In this document: piece after piece, positions 33,252 through 43,100 of the stretch | How the letters are laid out: each line of letters starts with the position of its first letter | Numbering within the stretch: position 1 is the stretch's first letter | Assembly (NCBI GenBank): GCA_965277275.1 | Contig: CBDICG010000002.1 | Coordinates: forward strand, 2,976,001 to 3,040,000 | Length of the DNA stretch: 64,000 nucleotides | Direction: 5' to 3' | Origin: HLUCCA09 sp965277275 | Lineage (GTDB): Bacteria; Pseudomonadota; Alphaproteobacteria; Rhodobacterales; Rhodobacteraceae | Notes under the pieces: model-generated | Database searches by the model: none | Told to the model about the DNA's origin: nothing | What the model saw: only the letters and a program-made list of their open reading frames with translations | Translations under genes and position numbers: made by a program

Positions 33252-36200
33252 ATGACCAGCGACAGAATGGATCGCGCCAGACGCTATCTCGCCCAGACGA
33301 CAGCATCGGGCGACATCGACGAACTGGCCGAAGCCACCGCGCCGGGTGGGGCAGAAGCCGCGATGCCGGGCGATGTGGATTCAAGCGAGGTGGTCAGGAA
33401 GATCGCTCGTGGCGCGCATCTGAATCGCGCCGAAGAGTTTGCGCTCGAGGCGATCATTATCCCGGACAGGCGCCCCGCGATCGACATCGTCGACGGCACA
33501 TACCAGGTGCGCCATGCCGACTGGACGGGCCTCAACGGCGCCGCCGCGCGCGCCGTGCTGGAGCCCGCCTTCGCCAGTGTCGGGCGGATCGAGCTGCCCG
33601 GCCATCCGACGCTTCCCTATGGCGGGACGGCCTTTGTGGTGGGCGCGGATCTTCTCATTACGAACCGGCACGTGGCAGAGGTCTTTGCCATGGGCCTTGG
33701 CACAACCGGTTTGCGCTTTGTCCCCGGTGTGGGCGCTGCGGTCGACTTCGGTCGTGAGCGCGGTGACACCCTGTTTGCGCCTGAAGCCGCGACAGGGCTT
33801 GTCATGGTGCACCCGTGGTGGGACATGGCGCTGTTTCGGGTCGAAGGGCTCAGCGCGGGGCGCGCGCCGCTCGCCCTGTCCGTGACCGACATCGAGGAAA
33901 GCATCGGGCGCGAGGTCGCTGTCGTCGGTTACCCGGCCTTCGATCCGCGCAATCCGCACGACGTTCAGCGCGAGGTTTTTGGCGATGTCTATGGCGTGAA
34001 GCGCCTGCAACCCGGTGTGATGCGCGCCCGTGGTCAGATCGGCAGCTACGGCAACATCGTCGCCGCGGCGACCCATGATGCCTCGACGCTCGGCGGCAAT
34101 TCCGGCTCCTGCGTAATCGACATCGCGACGGGCCAGGTGCTCGCGCTGCATTTCGGGGGGCGCTACCTGGAGGCGAACTTTGCGGTCGCCGCGTCCGATC
34201 TGGCCCGCGATGGGCGGGTGATCGATGCGGGCGTCGCCTTTGCGGGCGAGGCGCCGCGCGGGCCGACCGCGTGGGACGGGCGCTGGCAACAGATTGAGGC
34301 TGCGGGAGAAGTAGCACCCGCGGCGACCGGGCAGGCAACGCCGCGCGCGCAGGCCGGGCCGCGTGTGGCTGCGCTGAAGGTGCTCGGGGCATCCTCGGGT
34401 GGCCTCCGCGTGAGCGTGCCGCTGGAGATTGAGATCAACGTCGGCGCGACAGAGCTGATGGAGGATGCATCCGCCTTCCGCCCGCCACGCGGCAAGCCGT
34501 TCTACGATCCTGACTACTCTACGCGAAAAGGCTACGACGCGGAGTTCCTCGGCGTCTCGGCACCAATGCCCGTGCCGCACAGACCGAACGACTTCGTGCC
34601 CGCGCTCGACGGTAAAAGGGTGTTGAACTACCACCACTTCTCGCTGGCGATGCACCGCGACCGGCGCATCGCGGCGATGAGTGCCGCCAATATCGATGCG
34701 AGTGCCGCTGCCAAGCGCCCCGGTGGGCGACCGGCGGCGGATTACACCCGCGACGGGCTGGCGGGGCGATCTTCGGATGCGTGGTTCAACGATCCGCGCA
34801 TCGGTGACATGGCGCAGATCCCCGAGGTGTTCTTCGACGAAGATCGCCGCGCCTTCGACAAGGGTCATCTGGTGCGCCGTGACGACGTGGCCTGGGGCAC
34901 GACCTACGAGGAGATGCGCCACGCCAACGGCGACAGTTTCCACGTCACCAATTGCACGCCGCAGGTCTCCGGTTTCAACCGGTCCGGGCGCGGGGTGGAT
35001 AACTGGGGCGATCTGGAAAACCTGATCCTTGCGCAGGCGGACAGCGAACGCCTCTGTGTGTTCAGCGGGCCGGTTCTTGACGACAGCGATCCGCTCTTTG
35101 CCGGGACAGGCACGGAAGGTGCGCTGTCACTGCGCATTCCGCGCCGCTACTGGAAGGTCGTGGCGGCGCGGGCGCGCGGTGCGCTGCACTGCTTTGCCTT
35201 CGTCTTGCGGCAGGATCTGAGCAACGTCGCGTTCGAGTTCGCCGTTCCGGTGCGGTGGGAGCGTTTCATGGTGCCGCTGACCGAGATCGAGGCGCTCTCG
35301 GGCTTCGACTTCGATGCCGTCTTTCACGCGGGCGACCAGTTCGGGACAGAAATGGCGGCGGGGATCGCGGAAGCTGCCGGCATGGCCGCTGCCGATGCGC
35401 GAGGCGGTGACGCCGACGCCGCCATTGCGGCCGTCGAGGATGTGCTGGAAGCGTGGCGCGCCGGGCAGGCGGCTGCGCGCAAGACAACGGAGGCCGCACG
35501 CTTCGTGGCCGAGTTCGACCGCACCGTGACCGATGCCGAGATTGCCGAGACATTGACCGGACGCATGGAGATCGTCGTCGAGGTCGGGCCATTGTGGGAG
35601 AATGATCCGGACGGCGCGTTTCGCATCATTGATGTGCCAGGCATCGGGGAGGCAGACCGTGCGGATCTGTTTGATCTGGCCCGTGCGATGCAGGTGACGC
35701 TCGAGGCCGTCACTGTCGAGCCGGATCTCGACAGCCGCTACTACGATGCAGACGGTGCGGCACCGGGGCCGGGCGTTGCCGAGTCGGGCAACCTCGCATT
35801 CTGGTGCTGGGCGGATGACGACAAGAAGCCCTCCGATGCTGACTGGGCCCTCCACAAGATGCGCCTGCCGCAGGCGTGGCGGGTAAGCGCGGCACAGGGG
35901 CGGCCGGCGCAGGGGCGTGGAACGGTGGTCTTTCAGCCCGACACCGGGGTCGTTCGCACGCATCCGGATGTGCCCGGTACTCTCGCTGACGATCCGCGCG
36001 CGGCGAACTTCGTCGAGCACGGGGCGCGGCCTGTCGACCCGATGACCGGGTCGGGCAATCTCGGCCACGGCACGGCAACCGGCAGCGTGCTGGCGTCCCC
36101 CGTCGGTCAGCGCATGACCGGGGCCGCGCCCGCGGCTACGTTGGTGCCGCTGCGCGCGCTGCGCTCCGTCGTGCGCTTCAACCAGAGCCGGGTTGCGCAG

Positions 36201-37031
36201 GCCATCGAGCATGCGCGGGTGAACGGCGCGGAGGTCATTTCGATGAGCCTTGGCGGCGTCCCCAGCCGGGCGCTCAGGCGTGCGATCGCGCGTGCGGTGG
36301 CTGACAACATCATCGTTCTCGCCGCCGCCGGAAACTGTGTCGAGACGGTCGTCTGGCCCGCGCGCTACGCGGCCTGCCTTGCCATCGGCGGTACCAACGC
36401 CGCCGACCGCCGGTGGCAAGGGTCGAGCCACGGCTCCGATGTCGACATCTCCGCCCCGGCGGAGTTCGTTCTGCGTGCGAATGCCCGCGAGCCTGCTGAT
36501 CCCGGCGACGTTTCGGGCGGGCAGGGGACAAGCTTTGCAACGGCGCTGACGGCGGGCTTCGCGGCCTGCTGGCTGGCGCATCATGGGCGCGCGGCGTTGA
36601 TTGCGACCCTTGTGCCGGGCGAGACGCTGCAGGACCGCTTCCGCGCCGTGTTGCGGACGACGGCGCGGGTGCCGGCAGGTTTCGACACCGGGCGCATGGG
36701 CGCAGGCATCGTCGACGCGGAGGCCGCCATCGGGGTGACCGCGCCTGCGGGGGGAGCCGAGGCCGTCGCCATGGGGGACCGCTCGACCGAGCAAGAGGTG
36801 CTCGACCTTCTGCGCGAGGTGGGTGCGGAGGGTCAGGTGGAAGCTGCGGCAATGGCGGTCGGCGATCTGCAATCCGTGCTCGAGCTGGCGACCGTGGGCC
36901 TCGACATGGCGCGCTACCGAAACCGCCGCCACGGCAGCCTTGAGGCGCAGCCTCCAGTGGCACTGTCGTCCGGAATCAAACGCCTTTTGGGGGCGGACAG
37001 GGCGCGAGATCTTTCGCGGGGGGGTGTCTGA
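33252..37031 (+). CDS. Triple fusion: trypsin-like peptidase + DNA/RNA nuclease + subtilisin-like peptidase
   Basis: This 1259-residue protein joins three complete catalytic domains. Residues about 110-330 are trypsin-like: H140 (ITNRHVAEV), D191 (WWDMALFRV), S284 (LGGNSGSCV). Residues about 410-690 are a NucA/EndoG-type non-specific nuclease: FDKGHLVRRDD with H539, then NCTPQ and FNRSGRGVDNWGDLEN. Residues about 860-1180 are an S8 peptidase: D897 (FQPDTGV), H939 (LGHGTATG), N1028 (AAAGNCV), S1094 (GTSFATA). An N-terminal helical region carries ALEAIIIPDRRPAIDIV, shared with the next protein. No signal peptide. GAGGGG precedes ATG 33252. Confidence 0.9.
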   Translation: MTSDRMDRARRYLAQTTASGDIDELAEATAPGGAEAAMPGDVDSSEVVRKIARGAHLNRAEEFALEAIIIPDRRPAIDIVDGTYQVRHADWTGLNGAAARAVLEPAFASVGRIELPGHPTLPYGGTAFVVGADLLITNRHVAEVFAMGLGTTGLRFVPGVGAAVDFGRERGDTLFAPEAATGLVMVHPWWDMALFRVEGLSAGRAPLALSVTDIEESIGREVAVVGYPAFDPRNPHDVQREVFGDVYGVKRLQPGVMRARGQIGSYGNIVAAATHDASTLGGNSGSCVIDIATGQVLALHFGGRYLEANFAVAASDLARDGRVIDAGVAFAGEAPRGPTAWDGRWQQIEAAGEVAPAATGQATPRAQAGPRVAALKVLGASSGGLRVSVPLEIEINVGATELMEDASAFRPPRGKPFYDPDYSTRKGYDAEFLGVSAPMPVPHRPNDFVPALDGKRVLNYHHFSLAMHRDRRIAAMSAANIDASAAAKRPGGRPAADYTRDGLAGRSSDAWFNDPRIGDMAQIPEVFFDEDRRAFDKGHLVRRDDVAWGTTYEEMRHANGDSFHVTNCTPQVSGFNRSGRGVDNWGDLENLILAQADSERLCVFSGPVLDDSDPLFAGTGTEGALSLRIPRRYWKVVAARARGALHCFAFVLRQDLSNVAFEFAVPVRWERFMVPLTEIEALSGFDFDAVFHAGDQFGTEMAAGIAEAAGMAAADARGGDADAAIAAVEDVLEAWRAGQAAARKTTEAARFVAEFDRTVTDAEIAETLTGRMEIVVEVGPLWENDPDGAFRIIDVPGIGEADRADLFDLARAMQVTLEAVTVEPDLDSRYYDADGAAPGPGVAESGNLAFWCWADDDKKPSDADWALHKMRLPQAWRVSAAQGRPAQGRGTVVFQPDTGVVRTHPDVPGTLADDPRAANFVEHGARPVDPMTGSGNLGHGTATGSVLASPVGQRMTGAAPAATLVPLRALRSVVRFNQSRVAQAIEHARVNGAEVISMSLGGVPSRALRRAIARAVADNIIVLAAAGNCVETVVWPARYAACLAIGGTNAADRRWQGSSHGSDVDISAPAEFVLRANAREPADPGDVSGGQGTSFATALTAGFAACWLAHHGRAALIATLVPGETLQDRFRAVLRTTARVPAGFDTGRMGAGIVDAEAAIGVTAPAGGAEAVAMGDRSTEQEVLDLLREVGAEGQVEAAAMAVGDLQSVLELATVGLDMARYRNRRHGSLEAQPPVALSSGIKRLLGADRARDLSRGGV

Positions 37032-38140
37032 TGGTGGATTGGACGAAGGGCGGCGCGGGTCGCGCCCGGATCGAGAAGTTCCTGCGCGGGGGGGCGGCGG
37101 GCGCAGCGCATGAAGGAACCGAAGGCCCCGCCGGGCCGCCGCGCGTCTCCGACGCGGAACTGATCGCCAGACGACTCGCCGCAAGCCCGGCGCGCGGCGC
37201 GGACGCTGCCGAGATCGAGGGCCTCTCCCGCCGCATCGTGCGTTTGGCGCAGAGCAGCCTCGAAAAGCTCGACGGCGCGCCGATGGCCGCGCTCACGGCG
37301 GAGGAGACGGCGAGCCTAGAGGCCGTTGTGCACGTACGCGGGCGTCCCGCTGCGCGCGTCCTTGGCGACCGCCTCGAAGACCTTCTTGCCTTTCCTGAGA
37401 GTGACACGTGGGTGCTGCTCTACGACCGGCACCGTGCCGATGTGATGACAGCGGTGGGGGCCACGGCGGCTGTCCATGTGCAGGACCGGCTATTGCCCGA
37501 GATTTCGTGGGTGCAGGGCAGCGCGGTGCTGATCGCGCCGGTGCTCGCGCTTACAAATCGCCACGTCCTTGTCCCCGTCAACGGGGCGACGCGCATCGCC
37601 CGCCGCTTGCCGGGGGAGGCGGGTGGCCGGCTCAAGCGCCACTACAAGGTGGAGCTTGATTTCGCCTTTGACGATGGGCCAGAGCGGACCAAGCGCTTTG
37701 AAGTGACGGGCATTCCCTTCATCACCGCCGACGATGACCCGGTTGACGCTGCGCTCGTCACCATCGCCGAGGCGGGCGGCCCACCCGCGCCGACCACGTT
37801 CTCAGAGGTCGATATCCTCGACGTCCATCGGCTCTACGTGATCGGCCATCCCGGCAAGCTGCGCGCGGTGCCCGATGATGTTGCGATGGTCTTTGGCACG
37901 CCGGATGAGCGCAAGCGCGTCAGCTTTGGCGAGGTGATGGAGGCGCAGACGCTGGATGGGGTCCACATCGTTCATGACGCGTCCACCATCGGGGGTTTTT
38001 CCGGTGGGCCGATCATGGGCTTCGATGGGCCCGAGGTCATGGCACTGCACTATTGGGGCGACGGCGTGAACGGCAACCGGGCCATCGCCACTCGGGCGCT
38101 GATGGGGCACCCGGGCCTTGGCTCGATGCTGGCGCGATGA
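37031..38140 (+). CDS. Trypsin-like serine peptidase with helical N-terminal region
   Basis: The 369-residue protein has a helical N-terminal 110 residues ending in the motif SLEAVVHVRGRPAARVLGD, then a trypsin-like domain with H178 (ALTNRHVL), D239 (DDPVDAALV) and S324 (GGFSGGPIM). The N-terminal motif matches that of the preceding fusion protein, suggesting a shared docking or pro-domain. The ATG at 37031 overlaps the stop of the fusion gene by one base (TGATGG) and its own stop overlaps the next gene. No secretion signal; an intracellular effector or signalling protease is likely. Confidence 0.87.
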   Translation: MVDWTKGGAGRARIEKFLRGGAAGAAHEGTEGPAGPPRVSDAELIARRLAASPARGADAAEIEGLSRRIVRLAQSSLEKLDGAPMAALTAEETASLEAVVHVRGRPAARVLGDRLEDLLAFPESDTWVLLYDRHRADVMTAVGATAAVHVQDRLLPEISWVQGSAVLIAPVLALTNRHVLVPVNGATRIARRLPGEAGGRLKRHYKVELDFAFDDGPERTKRFEVTGIPFITADDDPVDAALVTIAEAGGPPAPTTFSEVDILDVHRLYVIGHPGKLRAVPDDVAMVFGTPDERKRVSFGEVMEAQTLDGVHIVHDASTIGGFSGGPIMGFDGPEVMALHYWGDGVNGNRAIATRALMGHPGLGSMLAR

Positions 38141-40170
38141 CGCTGGGATCGGACGAGATCGAGCGGCTTGCCGACGCCTGTGAGACGGCGGCGATCCATG
38201 TCGATGCGCTTGCGTTCTGTGCGGTGCCGCCATTGTCCAAGCGCGACGCCGAGCGCATCGTGATGGTCGAAACGGTGTCCGCCGACGCCGACGAAAGAGG
38301 CGCGACGGGGGCTGTTGCGCGCGCGCTTCTGGACGAGGTGAACAGCCTTGGTGAGGACGCCGCCGTCCAGTACTTTCGCAAGCTTTACGGGTACTTCGCC
38401 TATTCCGCGTCGTTCACCGAGACGGTCAAGTCAGTGCTCGATGGGTGGCAGGCGCGGCAGCCGCAGCACCAGGCGTTGACCACCTTGCGGGACCACCTCA
38501 ACCTGCCCGATGACATGCGCCGGATGCTGGAGGAGGACTATCACCGCGTTTGCTGCCTCGTGGCCGACGCGGGCAATCGCGTGACTCCAGTGGGCACGGG
38601 TTTCCTGATCGACACCGACCTTGTTGTGACCGCGCAGCATGTCGTGGACCAGGTCGCCCGGCGCCACGGCCCGGAGAAGGTCCCTCAGGTTCTGCGCGCG
38701 GTGTTCGACTTCACGTCCGGTGCGCTGCCGTCGCCCTTGTCGAAGAACGAGAACCTGCAGGTCGCGAACCTGCACCCCGCGCATTGGGACGTGTGCCATT
38801 CCGACAGCTATGGCCGGGATGCGATCAACCTCGTTCCGTCGCCTGAAGACCTTGTAGAGCACAAGCGCTTTCTCGACTTTGCGGTGCTCCGCCTTGATCG
38901 CGGTTTCGGGGAAACGCGCCCCTCGGACGACAGGTCGCGCAAGCGCGGATGGTTCGATGTCGGCGCGCTCGACGACACGCTCTATCTCGAGGACATCCAG
39001 GTCGCGGTGCCGCAGCATTCGGCGGGCATGATGCGGCAGCACGACATCGGGCGCATTCTGCGAATCTTCGACTGCAAGACGCGTATCCGCTACGATCTCA
39101 ACGCCGCGCAGGGTGCCTCTGGTGCGCCCTGCATCGTGCCGGGCGCGGGTGTGATCGCGATGCACAACGTTGCGCACGAGCTGGCCGGAACGCATGTCGA
39201 GAATCAGGCGGTGCGCCTCGATGCGATCCTACTGGCTGTGGGCAGCACGCCGGGGGCCGCGCCGCCCTCTGCCCGGCTCGCGCCATGGGCGGTGGAGAGG
39301 GGGGACGGCACCATAGCACCGATCATTGGCCGCGACAGCTTCATGGCGTGGATGCTGCATGCGCTTGCCAATCCTGCTTCTACGGCCATGCGCAACAACC
39401 GTGTCTTTGCGGTGATCTCTGCGCAAGACGACGCTGCCGGGCTCGACTTCACCAACGACATCGCCGAGGAGGTCCTGCGCAACGCGGGCGAGGAGCGTTT
39501 GGTCACGCTCGGTGGCGGGACGACGTTGCCGCAGCGGCTCGAAAACTTCGTCATGGTGCTGGGGCAGGAGCTTGGATTGTCTCTGTCGCGGTTGAGCGCG
39601 CCGCCCACGCGCCCCGGTGCGCATCTGCCGACCGGTGCAGAAGATGGTGACAAGCTGGAGCGATGGTCGTCCGAGATCGTGCCGCGCTGGTTTCTGGGCG
39701 AGATCGCACGCAGCGAGATACAGCCCGGCGGTGCACCGTGGCGGCACGCTTGGATCAGTCTTCTGCGAGATCCGGCCGTTCCCTTGTCGCTTGAGGTCAC
39801 GAATTTCGTCTCTGGTCTGATCGAGAGCGATCTCGACGGGCGTTCGGGCGCGGCCATTGCCCGGCGGTTGCGCTGGATTTTCCTCGGCCGCGTGCCGGGA
39901 TTTCTCGCCGATGAGGACGCCACGACCGAAACGATCGACCCGGGCAACGTTACGCGCGACCAGCTTCTAGCGACGTTGACCACGGCCAACGAGGCACGTG
40001 CGCTGGGGCTCGACGAGGCCGAGTTGGCCGCGATCGCGACACGCAGCGCGCGCCTTGTTGCGGCGCTTTCGACCACGGTCGGCAGTGGCAGCCTCGAAAT
40101 CGCGCAAGAGATCGTCACGGCCGAGATCGACGGCCTGATCGCGCCGGACGACAGGGTCGAAACGGGATGA
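38137..40170 (+). CDS. Trypsin-like peptidase with effector-associated-like N-terminus and long C-terminal domain
   Basis: The 677-residue protein has an N-terminal helical domain (about 1-130; DEIERLADACETAAI, YFRKLYGYFAYS) that looks like an effector-associated adaptor domain. A trypsin-like domain follows with H168 (VVTAQHVVD), D247 (FLDFAVLRL) and S328 (AQGASGAPCI). About 300 further residues (IIGRDSFMAWMLHALANPA onward) form an unidentified alpha/beta region followed by helices. ATG 38137 and the stop at 40170 both overlap neighbours by 4 nt. Tight coupling to the STAND gene suggests that the two act together. Confidence 0.8.
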   Translation: MTLGSDEIERLADACETAAIHVDALAFCAVPPLSKRDAERIVMVETVSADADERGATGAVARALLDEVNSLGEDAAVQYFRKLYGYFAYSASFTETVKSVLDGWQARQPQHQALTTLRDHLNLPDDMRRMLEEDYHRVCCLVADAGNRVTPVGTGFLIDTDLVVTAQHVVDQVARRHGPEKVPQVLRAVFDFTSGALPSPLSKNENLQVANLHPAHWDVCHSDSYGRDAINLVPSPEDLVEHKRFLDFAVLRLDRGFGETRPSDDRSRKRGWFDVGALDDTLYLEDIQVAVPQHSAGMMRQHDIGRILRIFDCKTRIRYDLNAAQGASGAPCIVPGAGVIAMHNVAHELAGTHVENQAVRLDAILLAVGSTPGAAPPSARLAPWAVERGDGTIAPIIGRDSFMAWMLHALANPASTAMRNNRVFAVISAQDDAAGLDFTNDIAEEVLRNAGEERLVTLGGGTTLPQRLENFVMVLGQELGLSLSRLSAPPTRPGAHLPTGAEDGDKLERWSSEIVPRWFLGEIARSEIQPGGAPWRHAWISLLRDPAVPLSLEVTNFVSGLIESDLDGRSGAAIARRLRWIFLGRVPGFLADEDATTETIDPGNVTRDQLLATLTTANEARALGLDEAELAAIATRSARLVAALSTTVGSGSLEIAQEIVTAEIDGLIAPDDRVETG

Positions 40171-43100
40171 TGGTGCGGCGCAAAAAGGGGCTGAAGCGCC
40201 TTCTCGACAGCGACGACCTCCGCGCGGCGCTTGGGCGGGTGGAGGGTGGCGAAGAGCTGTTGGCGAGGCTGGCCACATTGAGTGAGCGGCTACGCGGCGT
40301 CGCCGTCCCCGAGACAGCCGAAACAACGGCGACGGTGGTCTCGCCCGGCAACATCGCGCTGTCGTTGATGCACAGCTTCGACATGCGCGAGCTCTCCGCG
40401 GCAGAGGCCGACCGATCCTGGGCCCTCGACAATGCCCGCGTCGTTGTCGTTGACCGCAAGCGCCGCTTCACGCTGACGGCGGCGGCGCGGGCTGCGTGCC
40501 TTGATGCCGCCGTGGAGAGCGAAGCGCTGACGGCGCATCTGGAGGCAACGCGGGAGGCCGACGCCGACGTGCGCGGCGGCGCCACGCCCGACTTCGATGC
40601 GCTGGTGGGGGCGATGATGCGTGAGCTGATGCGAGGGCGCGACCTCGACCCCGCGCGCATATCGTCTGTCGCCCGCCGCGCGCTGGTGGAGGCGCGCCGC
40701 GGCCTCGACGCGCTCGCTAACCTGCCCAGGGGCGTGCCGACGCTCGCCTGCTGCGAGAGCCAGGCGGCGCTTGCCGATCTTCTCGACCCGCTGGGCTTGA
40801 TGATCGGGCTCGGCAACCCGCTTCATCGCGATGGTCAGCGCGATCGCTTCGTCGGGCGGGATCCGCTGCTGCAGGCGCTGCGCCGTGTCGTGGATCTCCT
40901 CGACAGCGAGACCAACCTCGAAGCGACGACGCGCTTCCTTTCCAAGGCGACAAGCTCGGTGCAGGGCCTCTTTGGCGCCGCGCGCCCTCCGCTCCTGCTG
41001 CTGAAGGCGGATGGCGGGCTCGGCAAGTCAACGCTGATCGCGAAGTTCATTCTGGATCACGCCCGGAGTGACCGCCGCTTTCCCTTCGCCATCCTCGACT
41101 TCGATCGCGCCGGGCTGGAGCCGCGCAATACTGCCGCGCTTATGAGCGAGATCGCCCGCCAGATTGGCTTGCAGTACCCCGAGATCGCGGCCGCGCTGGA
41201 TCGTCAGCGGAGGCGGCTCGATCGGCTCCATGCCGAGGGAGAGGTTGTTGATCTGCGACGTGAATGTGAGTTGCTTTGGGATGCCATTTCCGTCGCCCGT
41301 CGTGGCGACGAATACGGGCGCATGCTTCTGACACTCGACACGTTGGAGATCGTGGAGCCCGACACGCTGGCGATGGACGGCGTGTCTCAGGTGGCCTGCG
41401 CGCTCGCCGATGCGGCAGGGGCGGAGCTCTGCGTTGTGGCCTCGGGGCGGTCTGGCACTGGTATTCTGGCGGAGATGCTCAACGATCGCTTTGCGATTGA
41501 AGCGCACGATCTGAAGCCCTTTTCGGTAGACGAGGCCCAAGAGATGGTCGCCCGTCTCGGCCGAGATCTGTTGGGCGCCGACTGGGACCCGGCGTGGGAG
41601 CGCAAGCTGGCGGGCCGGGCAGGCGACCCACCGATCCGGCGCGAGCCCCTGTCGCTCAGGATTGCCGTCGAACTGATCCGCGACGCCGACGAGGACGCTC
41701 GCGCCAGCCTTGTCGGAGAAATCGAGCGCGATGCGCAGCTGGGTGGAGAGACGTTCGTGGGGCGCCTTTATCACCGCCGTATTCTGGGCAGCCTGCGGGA
41801 CGAGCGTGCCCGTGCGCTGGCCTGGCCCGGACTTGTTGCGCGGCGCGTTACGCGCACTCTGGCGCGCGATGTGCTGGCGCCCTTTTGCGGGATGTCGCCC
41901 CAGGATGCCGTGGTGGGCTTCGAGATGCTGATGAACGAGGGGTGGATTGTCGAGCGGGTGAACGACGCGCTCGTTCACCGCCGTGATCTGCGCGCGCGCA
42001 CGCTGCCGCTGATGCGGGCCAAGGACGAAAAGCTCTTCTGCGACGTCGCTGCCGCGCTCGCCGATTACTACACGAACGGCCCCGAGCCCGATCCCGTCGA
42101 GGCGCTCTATTGCCGGATGCTTTGTGACGAGGGCTTCGCAGAGACGCTGCCCCCCGAGGCACTTGCCGAGTTGGCGATTTCGCGCGGCGACTTCCCACCC
42201 CGCTCCCGAACCCGCGATCTGATTGATGCGGCGGTGGCGCAGCGCCCGCTATCGGGCAGCGCGTTGGCGCGCCTGCCCTCGGCGCATGCGCATGCCCACA
42301 ACGCACGTATCGGTGCGCGCCTGCGCACCTTCGACGACATGCGCATCGAGCCCCGTGTTCTGTCGCTCGCCCGTATGGAGCCGCCCCGGACGGACGCGTC
42401 GAGTGACATACAGTCGGCCTGGCAGCATCTGAAGATCAAGACAGGCGAGTGGGACGCCGTCGACCCCTATGCCCTGATGCTGCCGGGCACGGAAGAGGAT
42501 CTGACGCTGTTCGGCTTCCACGCCGCCGCACGCACCCGAGCGGGCGATGTGAAACCAGGCTTCTGGGCCGAGGTGTACCCCGAGACGATCCGCCGCCTGA
42601 CCTCCGATCGGGTGCGCAAGAACTGGCGAGCACTTGCCACGGCGCTGGAGATCGCCCGAGCCTACGACCCACAGCTTGCGCGGTATCTCGACGAGACGTT
42701 GGCCGCGACACCCCCGCGCGAAGGGCACTGGGCGCGCTCCGCCGAGATCGGGTTGAGGACGCTTCTGCGCAATGGCGACGTGTGCTTCCCGCTTGCTTTC
42801 TCGCGCTGGTGCCGGTTCGAGGCGCATCGGGTGGAAAACGGTGGCCTTTCGCGTGCGGAAGTGAAGATGCTGATCGACGTCGCGCCCGATCCCTCGATCC
42901 TGTTGCGTGCGATTGATGGCGCGTTCGGATCCTTGCGGACCTACTTCACCAGTGATCTTGTCCGTGACAAAGAGACGACGGCGGCGGTGGCCAAGATCTT
43001 CCATGGTTGGGGCGACGGCGACAAACCTCCGCCGCGTGACTGGCTTCACCGCTACCTCGATCTGCGCGCGCCTGAGTGGGTGGTGCCGCTGGCCTATCTC

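Noticed and set aside
35127..37184. 685-codon minus-strand frame opposite the fusion gene
   Set aside because: It is antisense to the nuclease and subtilisin domains, whose catalytic motifs are intact on the plus strand.
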